The notes beneath the pieces were generated by a model. It was not told the DNA's origin. It was given only the letters and a program-made list of their open reading frames with translations, and did not search any database. Positions 19,106-26,323 of a stretch of 64,000 bases of DNA are shown piece after piece. The stretch is from Jatrophihabitans cynanchi. GTDB taxonomy: Bacteria; Actinomycetota; Actinomycetes; Mycobacteriales; Jatrophihabitantaceae. The translations under genes were made by a program, and so were the position numbers. Where the stretch lies: positions 4,154,001-4,218,000 of the forward strand of contig NZ_CP097463.1 in assembly GCF_027247405.1 (NCBI RefSeq). The letters are read 5' to 3'. The stretch's first letter is position 1, and every line of letters starts with the position of its first letter.

Positions 19106-19926
19106 TGCAGGTCGCCGGCAAGGTCGTCGTCGTCACCGGCGCGGGCAGCGGCATCGGCGCCGCGATGGCCCGCCGCTTCGCCGCCGAGGGCGCCGAGGTG
19201 GTCGTGGTCGCGGACCTGCACGCCGACGCGGCGGCCGCCGTGGCCGCAGAGGTCGCCGGGGTTGCAGAGGTCGGCGGGGTTGCCGAGGTCGGCGGGGTTG
19301 CCGAGGCGCTGGACGTCTGCGACGCCGATGCCGTCGCCTCGCTCGTGCACCGCACGATCGAGCGGTTCGGCCGCATCGACCTGTTCTGCTCCAATGCCGG
19401 CATCGCCACCGGCGTCCAGCTCGATGATCCCGGCGACGCCTGGCACAAGGCGTTCGACGTGCATGTCATGTCGCACGTGTACGCCGCACGCGCCCTCGTG
19501 CCGCACCTGCTGGAACGCGGCACCGGGTACCTGCTCAACACCGCGTCGGCGGCCGGCCTGCTGACCGCGCCGGGCGATGCCCCGTACACGGTGAGCAAGC
19601 ACGGCGCCGTCGCGTTCGCCGAGTGGCTGGCGGTGACCTACGGCGGCCGCGGGATCGGCGTCAGCGTGCTGTGCCCGCTCGGCGTCGCGACCCCGCTGCT
19701 GATGGAGCCGCTGGCCGCGGGCAACGCCGGCGCGCGTGCCGTCGCGGCGTCCGGCGAGATCGTCACCGCCGAGCAGGTGGCCGACGCTGTGGTGACCGGG
19801 CTCGCAGCCGAGCGGTTCCTGATCCTGCCGCACCCGCAGGTCGGTACGTTCTGGGCACAGAAGGCAGCAGACCCGGATCGCTGGCTCGCCGGCGTGCGGC
19901 GACTGGTCTCCCGAGAAGACGCATAG
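19105..19926 (+). CDS. Short-chain dehydrogenase/reductase
   Basis: A 273-residue SDR. NAD(P)-binding TGAGSGIG near residues 12-19, NAG in CSNAGIA, and the catalytic Ser, Tyr and Lys in LNTASAAG and PYTVSKHG. Substrate unknown; by context it may oxidise a hydroxyacyl intermediate. Residues about 49-66 are three copies of the hexapeptide EV(A/G)GVA, produced by an 18-bp DNA repeat and lying between the cofactor fold and DVCDADAV. Confidence 0.9.
   Translation: MQVAGKVVVVTGAGSGIGAAMARRFAAEGAEVVVVADLHADAAAAVAAEVAGVAEVGGVAEVGGVAEALDVCDADAVASLVHRTIERFGRIDLFCSNAGIATGVQLDDPGDAWHKAFDVHVMSHVYAARALVPHLLERGTGYLLNTASAAGLLTAPGDAPYTVSKHGAVAFAEWLAVTYGGRGIGVSVLCPLGVATPLLMEPLAAGNAGARAVAASGEIVTAEQVADAVVTGLAAERFLILPHPQVGTFWAQKAADPDRWLAGVRRLVSREDA
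19249..19302 (+). repeat. Three in-frame 18-bp tandem repeats inside the SDR gene
   Basis: Copies at 19249-19266, 19267-19284 and 19285-19302; the last two are identical (GAGGTCGGCGGGGTTGCC) and the first differs at two bases. Each adds six residues and keeps the frame, so copy number could vary without breaking the enzyme. Confidence 0.85.
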
Positions 19927-19958
19927 TTTCCCCGCAAACATGAAGAGAGGCAGAACCG

Positions 19959-20723
19959 ATGGCAGGAGTGCAGGACCGGGTGGCACTGGTGACGGGCGGC
20001 GCGCAGGGCATCGGCGCCGCGGTGGCGCGGCGGCTGGCTGCTGACGGGGCGAAGGTCGGCGTGCTCGACCTGAACCAGGACGCCGCGCGCGCCGTGGCCG
20101 AACAGATCACCGCCGCCGGCGGCCAGGCGATCGGCCTGGGCGCCGACGTGTGCAAGCGCGATCAGGTGCAGGCCGCGGTCGACAACCTCGTCGAGACCTT
20201 CGGCGGCCTGCACGTGCTGGTCAACAACGCCGGGGTGCTGCGCGACAACCTGCTGTTCAAGATGACCGACGACGACTGGACGCTGGTCATGGAGGTGCAC
20301 CTGCGCGGGGCGTTCCTGTGCAGCCAGATCGCGCAGAAGCACATGGTCGCGGCCAAGTACGGCCGGATCGTCTCGATGTCCTCGACCTCGGCGCTGGGCA
20401 ATCGCGGCCAGGCCAACTACTCGACCGCGAAGGCCGGCCTGCAGGGCCTGACCAAGACGCTCGCGATCGAGCTCGGCCCGTTCGGGGTCACCGCCAACGC
20501 GATCGCGCCCGGCTTCATCGAGACCGCGATGACCAAGGCCACCGCCGAGCGGATCGGTACCACCATCGAGGCGATGCGCGAGGCGACCGCGTCCGCCGTG
20601 CCGGTGCGCCGCGGCGGCGTGCCCGAGGACATCGCGAACACCGTCGCGTTCTTCGCCGGCGAGGAGTCCGGCTACGTCACCGGCCAGGTGATCTACGTCG
20701 ACGGCGGACGCGGACTGATCTGA
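19959..20723 (+). CDS. FabG-like 3-oxoacyl reductase / hydroxyacyl dehydrogenase (SDR)
   Basis: A 254-residue classical SDR: TGGAQGIGAAVA cofactor loop, NNAGV, catalytic Ser in SMSSTS, YSTAKAG with the Tyr and Lys, and APGFIETAMT. It looks like FabG or a beta-oxidation 3-hydroxyacyl-CoA dehydrogenase; the catabolic neighbours favour the second. GAGAGG precedes the ATG. It is the last gene of the operon that starts at 15267. Confidence 0.9.
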   Translation: MAGVQDRVALVTGGAQGIGAAVARRLAADGAKVGVLDLNQDAARAVAEQITAAGGQAIGLGADVCKRDQVQAAVDNLVETFGGLHVLVNNAGVLRDNLLFKMTDDDWTLVMEVHLRGAFLCSQIAQKHMVAAKYGRIVSMSSTSALGNRGQANYSTAKAGLQGLTKTLAIELGPFGVTANAIAPGFIETAMTKATAERIGTTIEAMREATASAVPVRRGGVPEDIANTVAFFAGEESGYVTGQVIYVDGGRGLI

Positions 20724-20736
20724 GGCGACGGCACGT

Positions 20737-20782
20737 ACCCTGGACACGACCACCGTCCAGGGTGCGACCACCGTCCAGGGTG
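20737..20782. repeat. Tandem 18-bp repeat with inverted partner upstream of ffh
   Basis: CGACCACCGTCCAGGGTG occurs twice without a gap (20747-20764 and 20765-20782). The 9-mer ACCCTGGAC at 20737-20745 is the reverse complement of GTCCAGGGT at 20755-20763 and again at 20773-20781, so two alternative hairpins can form just before the ffh start at 20794. Confidence 0.75.
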
Positions 20783-20793
20783 AAAGGCAGCCC

Positions 20794-22347
20794 GTGTTCG
20801 ACACGCTCTCCGACCGGCTCTCGTCGGTCTTCACCAACCTGCGCGGCAAGGGACGTCTGTCCGACGCGGACATCGACGCGACGGCCCGCGAGATCCGTAT
20901 CGCCCTGCTGGAAGCCGATGTCGCGCTGCCCGTGGTGCGCCAGTTCACCACGGCGATCAAGGAACGCGCGCGGGGCGAGGAGGTCTCCAAGGCGCTGAAC
21001 CCCGCCCAGCAGGTGATCAAGATCGTCAACGACGAGCTGGTCGAGATCCTGGGCGGCCAGACGCGGCGGCTGCAGTTCGCCAAGACGCCGCCGACGGTGA
21101 TCATGCTCGCCGGCCTGCAGGGCGCCGGCAAGACCACGCTCGCGGGCAAGCTGGCCCGCTGGCTGCGCGAGCAGGGGCACACCCCGGTGCTGGTCGCCTG
21201 CGACCTGCAGCGGCCGAATGCGGTCACCCAGCTGCAGGTGGTCGGCGAGCGTGCCGGGGTCGCCGTCTACGCGCCCGAGCCGGGCAACACCGATGGCGGC
21301 CAAACCTCCAGCGGGCCGGGTGGCGACCCGGTCAAGGTGGCGCGCGACTCGATCGAGTTCGCCCGCCGCGCCCAGCACGACATGGTGATCGTGGACACCG
21401 CGGGCCGGCTGGGCATCGACGCCGACATGATGCAGCAGGCGGCCGACATCCGCGACGCCGTGCAGCCGGACGAGGTGCTGTTCGTCGTCGACGCGATGGT
21501 CGGCCAGGACGCGGTGAACACCGCGGAGGCGTTCGGTGACGGAGTCGGCTTCAGCGGCGTCGTGCTGACCAAGCTCGACGGCGACGCGCGCGGCGGCGCC
21601 GCGCTGTCGGTCCGCTACGTCACCGGCCAGCCGATCATGTTCGCCTCCAACGGCGAGAAGCTGGAGGACTTCGACGTCTTCCACCCCGACCGGATGGCCT
21701 CGCGCATCCTCGGCATGGGCGACATGCTCACCCTGATCGAGCAGGCGCAGCAGCACTTCGACGAGGCCGAGGCCGAGAAGATGGCCGCCAAGCTGTCCGG
21801 CGGCATGCAGAACTTCACCCTGGAGGACTTCCTCGACCAGCTGATGGCGATCCGCCGGATGGGCCCGATCGGCAACCTGCTCGGCATGCTTCCCGGCATG
21901 GGGCAGATGAAGGACGCGATCAGCCAGGTCGACGACAAGGACCTGGACCGCACCGCCGCGATCATCCGCTCGATGACCCCGGCGGAACGGGAGAACCCGA
22001 AGATGATCAACGGGTCCCGCCGGCTGCGGATCGCGAACGGCTCGGGCGTTCGGGTCAACGACGTGAACCAGCTGGTGGACCGCTTCTTCGAGGCGCGCAA
22101 GATGATGGGCCAGCTCGGCGGCATGGGCCTGCCCGGCATGCGCCGCGCGAGCAAGAAGGGAAAGGGCAAGAAGGGGAGGAAGGGCAAGTCGGGGCGTGGT
22201 CCGACGCAGCCGAGGATGCCGGCCGGGTTCAACCCCGCCGCGTTCAACCCCGCCGGCCTGAACCCCGGGGGATTCGGTGGGACGGATCAGCTGCCGCCCG
22301 GCATGCAGCTGCCGGACCTGTCCAAGCTCAACCTGCCGAAGAAGTAG
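20794..22347 (+). CDS. ffh: Ffh, signal recognition particle protein (SRP54)
   Basis: A 517-residue GTPase that binds 4.5S RNA and signal sequences at the ribosome. N domain, then G domain with GLQGAGKTTLAGKLA, DTAGRLGID and TKLDGDARGGAALS, then the Met-rich M domain (GNLLGMLPGMGQMK, NGSRRLRIANGSG, MMGQLGGMGLPGM). The C-terminus adds a Lys/Gly-rich stretch and NPAAFNPAGLNPGGFGG repeats, longer than the E. coli protein. An insertion of about 14 Gly/Thr/Ser residues (GNTDGGQTSSGPGG) lies within the G domain. GTG start after GAAAGG. Confidence 0.97.
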   Translation: MFDTLSDRLSSVFTNLRGKGRLSDADIDATAREIRIALLEADVALPVVRQFTTAIKERARGEEVSKALNPAQQVIKIVNDELVEILGGQTRRLQFAKTPPTVIMLAGLQGAGKTTLAGKLARWLREQGHTPVLVACDLQRPNAVTQLQVVGERAGVAVYAPEPGNTDGGQTSSGPGGDPVKVARDSIEFARRAQHDMVIVDTAGRLGIDADMMQQAADIRDAVQPDEVLFVVDAMVGQDAVNTAEAFGDGVGFSGVVLTKLDGDARGGAALSVRYVTGQPIMFASNGEKLEDFDVFHPDRMASRILGMGDMLTLIEQAQQHFDEAEAEKMAAKLSGGMQNFTLEDFLDQLMAIRRMGPIGNLLGMLPGMGQMKDAISQVDDKDLDRTAAIIRSMTPAERENPKMINGSRRLRIANGSGVRVNDVNQLVDRFFEARKMMGQLGGMGLPGMRRASKKGKGKKGRKGKSGRGPTQPRMPAGFNPAAFNPAGLNPGGFGGTDQLPPGMQLPDLSKLNLPKK

Positions 22348-22355
22348 CGCGCGGC

Positions 22356-22934
22356 TCAGCCGAGCCGGACGTCCTCGACGTTCGCGTCCTCGCGGCCCCA
22401 GCCGAGGGTGAGCACGCGGACCCGCACGCCGTGTGACCGGGCCAGGGCCGCCACGCCCTCGCCGAACGGCACCCGGCGGCCGTTGTACGCCCCGCGCACC
22501 GGGGTGACCTCGTGCGGCACGCCGCCGCTGACCACGGTGATCACGAAGTCGTCGCCCGTTCGGACCGTGCCGGTGTTCATGCCCATCGCCGCGATGAGCC
22601 TGCCGCCCGGCTGGTTCATGCCGAGTTCGACCCGTTCGATGCTCGCCCACGCGAAGAACTCGCGATGATCGGTACTCCACCCGATGCCGCTGTCGTCGGC
22701 GTAGGCGGCGACCGGCGCACCCGGCCGGGAGGTGCGGACCGCGCGGGCGAGCGCCGCGACCACGGCGGTCGCCAGCACCGCGAGGAGCGCGGCGGCGAGG
22801 TACCGGCCGAACAGCAGCACCGCGACGGCGGGCACGTACGCCAGCACCAGCAGCCCGCTCAACCGGCGCTGCCACCAACTCCCGCCGGACAGCCCGCCCC
22901 AGCGCCCCAGCCGCAGCTCGACCGGCCCGCTCAC
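22356..22934 (-). CDS. Membrane protein with PH-like domain, last gene of the T7SS-like cassette
   Basis: About 192 residues: two adjacent helices (about 28-64) and a C-terminal soluble domain with WSTDHREFFAWASIERVEL, reminiscent of bacterial PH-like domains. No family is assigned with certainty. The GTG start overlaps the stop of the upstream gene (GTGA), so it is translated with the WXG-containing protein. In this place immunity or chaperone genes are sometimes found; that is speculation. Confidence 0.7.
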   Translation of the reverse strand: MSGPVELRLGRWGGLSGGSWWQRRLSGLLVLAYVPAVAVLLFGRYLAAALLAVLATAVVAALARAVRTSRPGAPVAAYADDSGIGWSTDHREFFAWASIERVELGMNQPGGRLIAAMGMNTGTVRTGDDFVITVVSGGVPHEVTPVRGAYNGRRVPFGEGVAALARSHGVRVRVLTLGWGREDANVEDVRLG

Positions 22935-23812
22935 TTCTCCAACTCCTTGACGGTGCCGTCGAGTTGCTTGACGGTCTCGGTCACCGCCTTGGCACCGTCC
23001 TTGTCCAGGAACTTCATCACGTCGCCCAGGTGCGAGCCCTCCATCCGCTGATGCCAGCGTTCGAGGGCGGTGATGATCGGTTGGATCTTCTGCGCGATCT
23101 CGCCGAGCTTGCCGGTGTAGACGGTGATCTCCGTCTCGACGCGGGTCGTCGTGGTCTCGATCGACACGGCCTGCAGTTCGCCGTCGAACGTGATCACCTC
23201 GACGGCCGCCTCGAGCGAGATACCGAAGGTGAACGACGAGCTGGCCAGCGCCGCCAGGATGTACAGCACGACCCGTTCGACGAACTCGCTGACCACGCGG
23301 AACACCTCGTCACGCGTCATCGCGACGAGCACGCCGGCTGCGGTCGTCAGGCCGGACACGGCCGCTGCAGCAGCAGCCGCGGAGCCGTCCAGCCCGGTGT
23401 ACACCGCTCCGGCGCGGCGGTAGTGGTCGGCAGCCTCGCCCTGCCACGAATGGATCGAGGAGAACTCGCCGCCTAGGTCGCCGGCCGTCCTGGCGAGCAG
23501 TTCGCTGATGTTCGCCCAGGTGCCGGCGACCGCCGCGATCTCCTCCGGGTCGCCGAGCATCGCGTCCACCGGCTCCTTCAAGAACCCGATGTGGCTCACC
23601 AGCCAACCGATGCCGGCCGAGAACAGCCCGCCCATCGGGTCGAGCACCAGCCCGAGGATGTCCAGGGTTTCCATCACCGAGTCGACTGTGATGTCGACGG
23701 CGCTGGTCGAGGACGAGGTCAGGTCGTCGATCAGCGTCTTGCCGTCGCCGAGGAAGCCGACGCCGGACGTCCAGTCGGTCCCCTCGGGCGCGACGATCAG
23801 GTCGTTGCTCAT
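22931..23812 (-). CDS. WXG100-like type VII secretion substrate, long form
   Basis: A 293-residue, mostly helical protein. The hairpin segment with SWQGEAADHYRRA (about 119-131) matches the WXG turn of ESX substrates; a hydrophobic stretch follows (about 183-195). The C-terminal 100 residues (Thr/Glu-rich, then Lys/Glu helices) match nothing I know and could be an effector domain. It sits between an EspC-like gene and a membrane protein gene with 4-nt overlaps on both sides. Confidence 0.7.
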   Translation of the reverse strand: MSNDLIVAPEGTDWTSGVGFLGDGKTLIDDLTSSSTSAVDITVDSVMETLDILGLVLDPMGGLFSAGIGWLVSHIGFLKEPVDAMLGDPEEIAAVAGTWANISELLARTAGDLGGEFSSIHSWQGEAADHYRRAGAVYTGLDGSAAAAAAAVSGLTTAAGVLVAMTRDEVFRVVSEFVERVVLYILAALASSSFTFGISLEAAVEVITFDGELQAVSIETTTTRVETEITVYTGKLGEIAQKIQPIITALERWHQRMEGSHLGDVMKFLDKDGAKAVTETVKQLDGTVKELEK

Positions 23813-24120
23813 TGAATGATCTTCTTCAGGCCGCGGGAGGTCTGTTCCTCGGCCAGTTCGTAGACGTCGACGTTCTTGGCCAGCGACTGCTGCATCGCGC
23901 GGCCGAGCGCCCCGGTGCCCGTGATCATGGCCTTGGCCGCCGCGGCGACGGTGCCGAGCACGGGAACCACGAGCGGCGAGAACAGCAGGCCGTACGGGTG
24001 CACGCCGCCGATGCCCTCCTGCTTCGCGGCGTCCGCCGCGTGCTCGATCGTCCCGGCGAGCTGACCGAGGCGCGCCGCGTGGCTGCGCAGCTCGGCCGGA
24101 TCCACCTGGTAGCCGCTCAT
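23809..24120 (-). CDS. EspC-like ESX secretion-associated protein
   Basis: About 103 residues. It begins MSGYQVDPAELRSHAARLGQLA, the standard N-terminus of EspC-type ESX-associated proteins, and carries YELAE near residues 87-91, a YxxxD/E type VII export signal. An ATG 11 codons upstream (24153) is possible and is directly preceded by GAGGAGG with no spacing; the shorter form fits the family better. The stop overlaps the next start. Confidence 0.75.
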   Translation of the reverse strand: MSGYQVDPAELRSHAARLGQLAGTIEHAADAAKQEGIGGVHPYGLLFSPLVVPVLGTVAAAAKAMITGTGALGRAMQQSLAKNVDVYELAEEQTSRGLKKIIQ

Positions 24121-24142
24121 TCGGGGGCGCTCACTCGGGTGG

Positions 24143-24532
24143 TCATTCGGCATCCTCCTCGGCGGGAACGGGCGGCACGGCGTCGCGCAGCATCTGGTAG
24201 CTCGGGTTGTCCGGCCCGACGAGTGCGCCCATCGCCTCGGTGCTGCGCGCAGCCGCCTCGGCGCACGCCTGCCGGTAGGCCTGCAGCACGGTCGTGCTCA
24301 GCTTGCCCAGGGGCAGCTCACCGGCCTTGGAGCTGAAGTGCAACTGCTTGAGCACGCCGCCGGCGCCGACCACGACGCTGACCGCGCCGTCGCGCGAACG
24401 CGCGGTGATCTCGGTGGCGGCCAGCCGGGCGCGCACCTCCGCGGCGCGCTCCTGCAGCTGCGCCATCCGCGCCTGGTGCTCGGCCTGGAACTGGCGCAGC
24501 GCCTCGGCCGTCGGCAGTCCGGAAAGATCCAC
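24143..24532 (-). CDS. YbaB/EbfC-like DNA-binding protein
   Basis: A 129-residue protein with a long N-terminal coiled helix (about residues 10-40), then ITARSRDGAVSVVVGAGGVLKQLHFS and a C-terminal helix, the fold of YbaB/EbfC nucleoid proteins. In actinobacteria such proteins (for example EspL) recur beside ESX-secreted proteins. This is the first gene of the four-gene leftward cassette; GTG start behind GGGAG. Confidence 0.75.
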   Translation of the reverse strand: MDLSGLPTAEALRQFQAEHQARMAQLQERAAEVRARLAATEITARSRDGAVSVVVGAGGVLKQLHFSSKAGELPLGKLSTTVLQAYRQACAEAAARSTEAMGALVGPDNPSYQMLRDAVPPVPAEEDAE

Positions 24533-24699
24533 TCGGTGCTCCCGTACCCCTCGTGCTGACGTCTGGCCTGGCCCGTGTCGGGCCTGCTATACCCGCGGTG
24601 CGGGCAGCTATCACGCCCGCTTCGCACTGATGATCATGCCGCACCAGCCGCGCCGTCGCTAAGCTGGCCGCGCCGGCCCGTCCCGCAGCAGGAGGCATC
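24533..24699. promoter_or_regulatory. Divergent promoter region of the T7SS-like cassette and the HerA-like gene
   Basis: A 167-nt gap between divergent starts. It is less GC-rich around 24585-24640. TATACC at 24589 and nearby A/T-containing hexamers are candidates for -10 boxes, but none is convincing. A strong GGAGG site precedes the rightward GTG at 24700. Confidence 0.35.
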
Positions 24700-26307
24700 G
24701 TGTCCGAGAAGAGCACTCCCGCACCGGCGGACGGGGCCGCCTCGCGCGCCGCCGACGCCGAGCGCATCGCGGCCGGCTACGCCTTCGACGGCGACGCACT
24801 CGCGTTCGGCTCCGTCGTGCTCGAGGCAACGGCCTACCCCGAGGCGCAGGTGCGGGTGCCGCTCGCCATGATGACCCGGCACGGGCTGATCGCCGGTGCC
24901 ACCGGGACCGGCAAGACCAAGACACTGCAGGGCCTGGCCGAACAGCTGTCCGCTGCCGGCGTGCCGGTGGTGGTCGCGGACATCAAGGGCGACCTGTCCG
25001 GGCTGATGACGCCGGGGCAGAGCAACGACAAGATCACCGCGCGCAACACCGACACCGGGGACACCGGCTGGGCGCCGACGAGCTTCCCGGTGGAGTTCTA
25101 CGCACTCGGCGGGGTCGGCACCGGGATCCCGCTGCGGGCGAGCATGACCGGCTTCGGCCCGACGCTGCTGGCCAAGGTGCTCGAGCTGAACGAGACGCAG
25201 GAGTCCAGCCTCAACCTGATCTTCCACTTCGCCGACAAGGCGGGGCTCACCCTGCTCGACCTCAAGGACCTGCGCGCCGTCATCTCCTACCTCGTCAGCG
25301 ACGACGGAAGGGACGAGCTCAAGCAGCTCGGCGGGCTGTCCGGCAGCACCGCGGGGGTGATCCTGCGCGACCTCATCGCGCTGGCCGATCAGGGCGGCGA
25401 GGACTTCTTCGGCGAGCCGGAGTTCGAGACGTCCGACCTGCTGCGTACCACCGCCGACGGCCGCGGCATGATCAGCTCGATCGAGCTCGCCAACCTGCAG
25501 GACCGCCCGCAGCTGTTTAGCACCTTCCTGATGTGGCTGCTCGCCGATCTGTTCCACGAGCTGCCCGAGATCGGTGACGCCGACCGGCCCAAGCTGGTGT
25601 TCTTCTTCGACGAGGCGCACCTGCTGTTCGACGGCGCGAGCAAGGCGTTCCTCGACGCGGTCACCCAGACCGTGCGGCTGATCCGCAGCAAGGGCGTCGG
25701 CATCTTCTTCGTCACCCAGAATCCGCAGGACGTCCCGGACGACGTGCTCGGGCAGCTGGGCAACCGCGTGCAGCACGCCCTGCGCGCGTTCACGCCGGAC
25801 GACGCGGCCGCGCTGGCCAAGGCCGTCAAGACCTATCCCCGCACGTCCGACTACGACCTGTCCGAGGCGCTGCAGCAACTCGGCACCGGTGAGGCCGTGA
25901 TCACCGTGCTGTCCGAGAAGGGCGCGCCCACCCCGGTCGCCTGGGCCAGGATGCGCGCGCCGCGCTCGCTGATGGCGCAGGTGGACGCGGCCACCCAGCA
26001 ACAGGCTGTCGCGTCCTCGTCGCTGCAGCCGAAGTACGGCCAGGAGGTGGACCGCGAGTCGGCCTACGAGAAGCTCAACGCGCGCGTCGCGGCCCAGCAG
26101 CCGGCAGCCGGCGCGCCGTCGAAGCCGGCGACCGCACCGAAGTCCGACAGCGCGCCCCAGCAGCCCAAGCCGGCGGCGCACGGGAACGAGGACAGTGCGG
26201 TGGCGAAGGTGCTCGAGTCCAGTGCGTTCAAGTCGTTCGCGCGATCGGCCGGCACGGTGCTCGGCCGCGAGATCATGCGCGGGCTGTTCGGCACCCGCAA
26301 GCGGTAG
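24700..26307 (+). CDS. HerA-like P-loop ATPase (DUF853/YjgR family)
   Basis: A 535-residue protein. Walker A GATGTGKTKT (about residues 67-76), VADIKGDLSG, Walker B KLVFFFDEAHLLF, and FVTQNPQDVPDDVLGQLGNRVQHALRAF are all typical of the DUF853 branch of the HerA/FtsK ATPases. Biological role unsettled; the family resembles DNA translocases. The C-terminus has an Ala/Pro/Lys-rich linker and a short helical end with RSAGTVLGREIMRGLFG. GTG start with CAGGAGG. Confidence 0.88.
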   Translation: MSEKSTPAPADGAASRAADAERIAAGYAFDGDALAFGSVVLEATAYPEAQVRVPLAMMTRHGLIAGATGTGKTKTLQGLAEQLSAAGVPVVVADIKGDLSGLMTPGQSNDKITARNTDTGDTGWAPTSFPVEFYALGGVGTGIPLRASMTGFGPTLLAKVLELNETQESSLNLIFHFADKAGLTLLDLKDLRAVISYLVSDDGRDELKQLGGLSGSTAGVILRDLIALADQGGEDFFGEPEFETSDLLRTTADGRGMISSIELANLQDRPQLFSTFLMWLLADLFHELPEIGDADRPKLVFFFDEAHLLFDGASKAFLDAVTQTVRLIRSKGVGIFFVTQNPQDVPDDVLGQLGNRVQHALRAFTPDDAAALAKAVKTYPRTSDYDLSEALQQLGTGEAVITVLSEKGAPTPVAWARMRAPRSLMAQVDAATQQQAVASSSLQPKYGQEVDRESAYEKLNARVAAQQPAAGAPSKPATAPKSDSAPQQPKPAAHGNEDSAVAKVLESSAFKSFARSAGTVLGREIMRGLFGTRKR

Positions 26308-26323
26308 CTGCTGGCTGAGCTGC

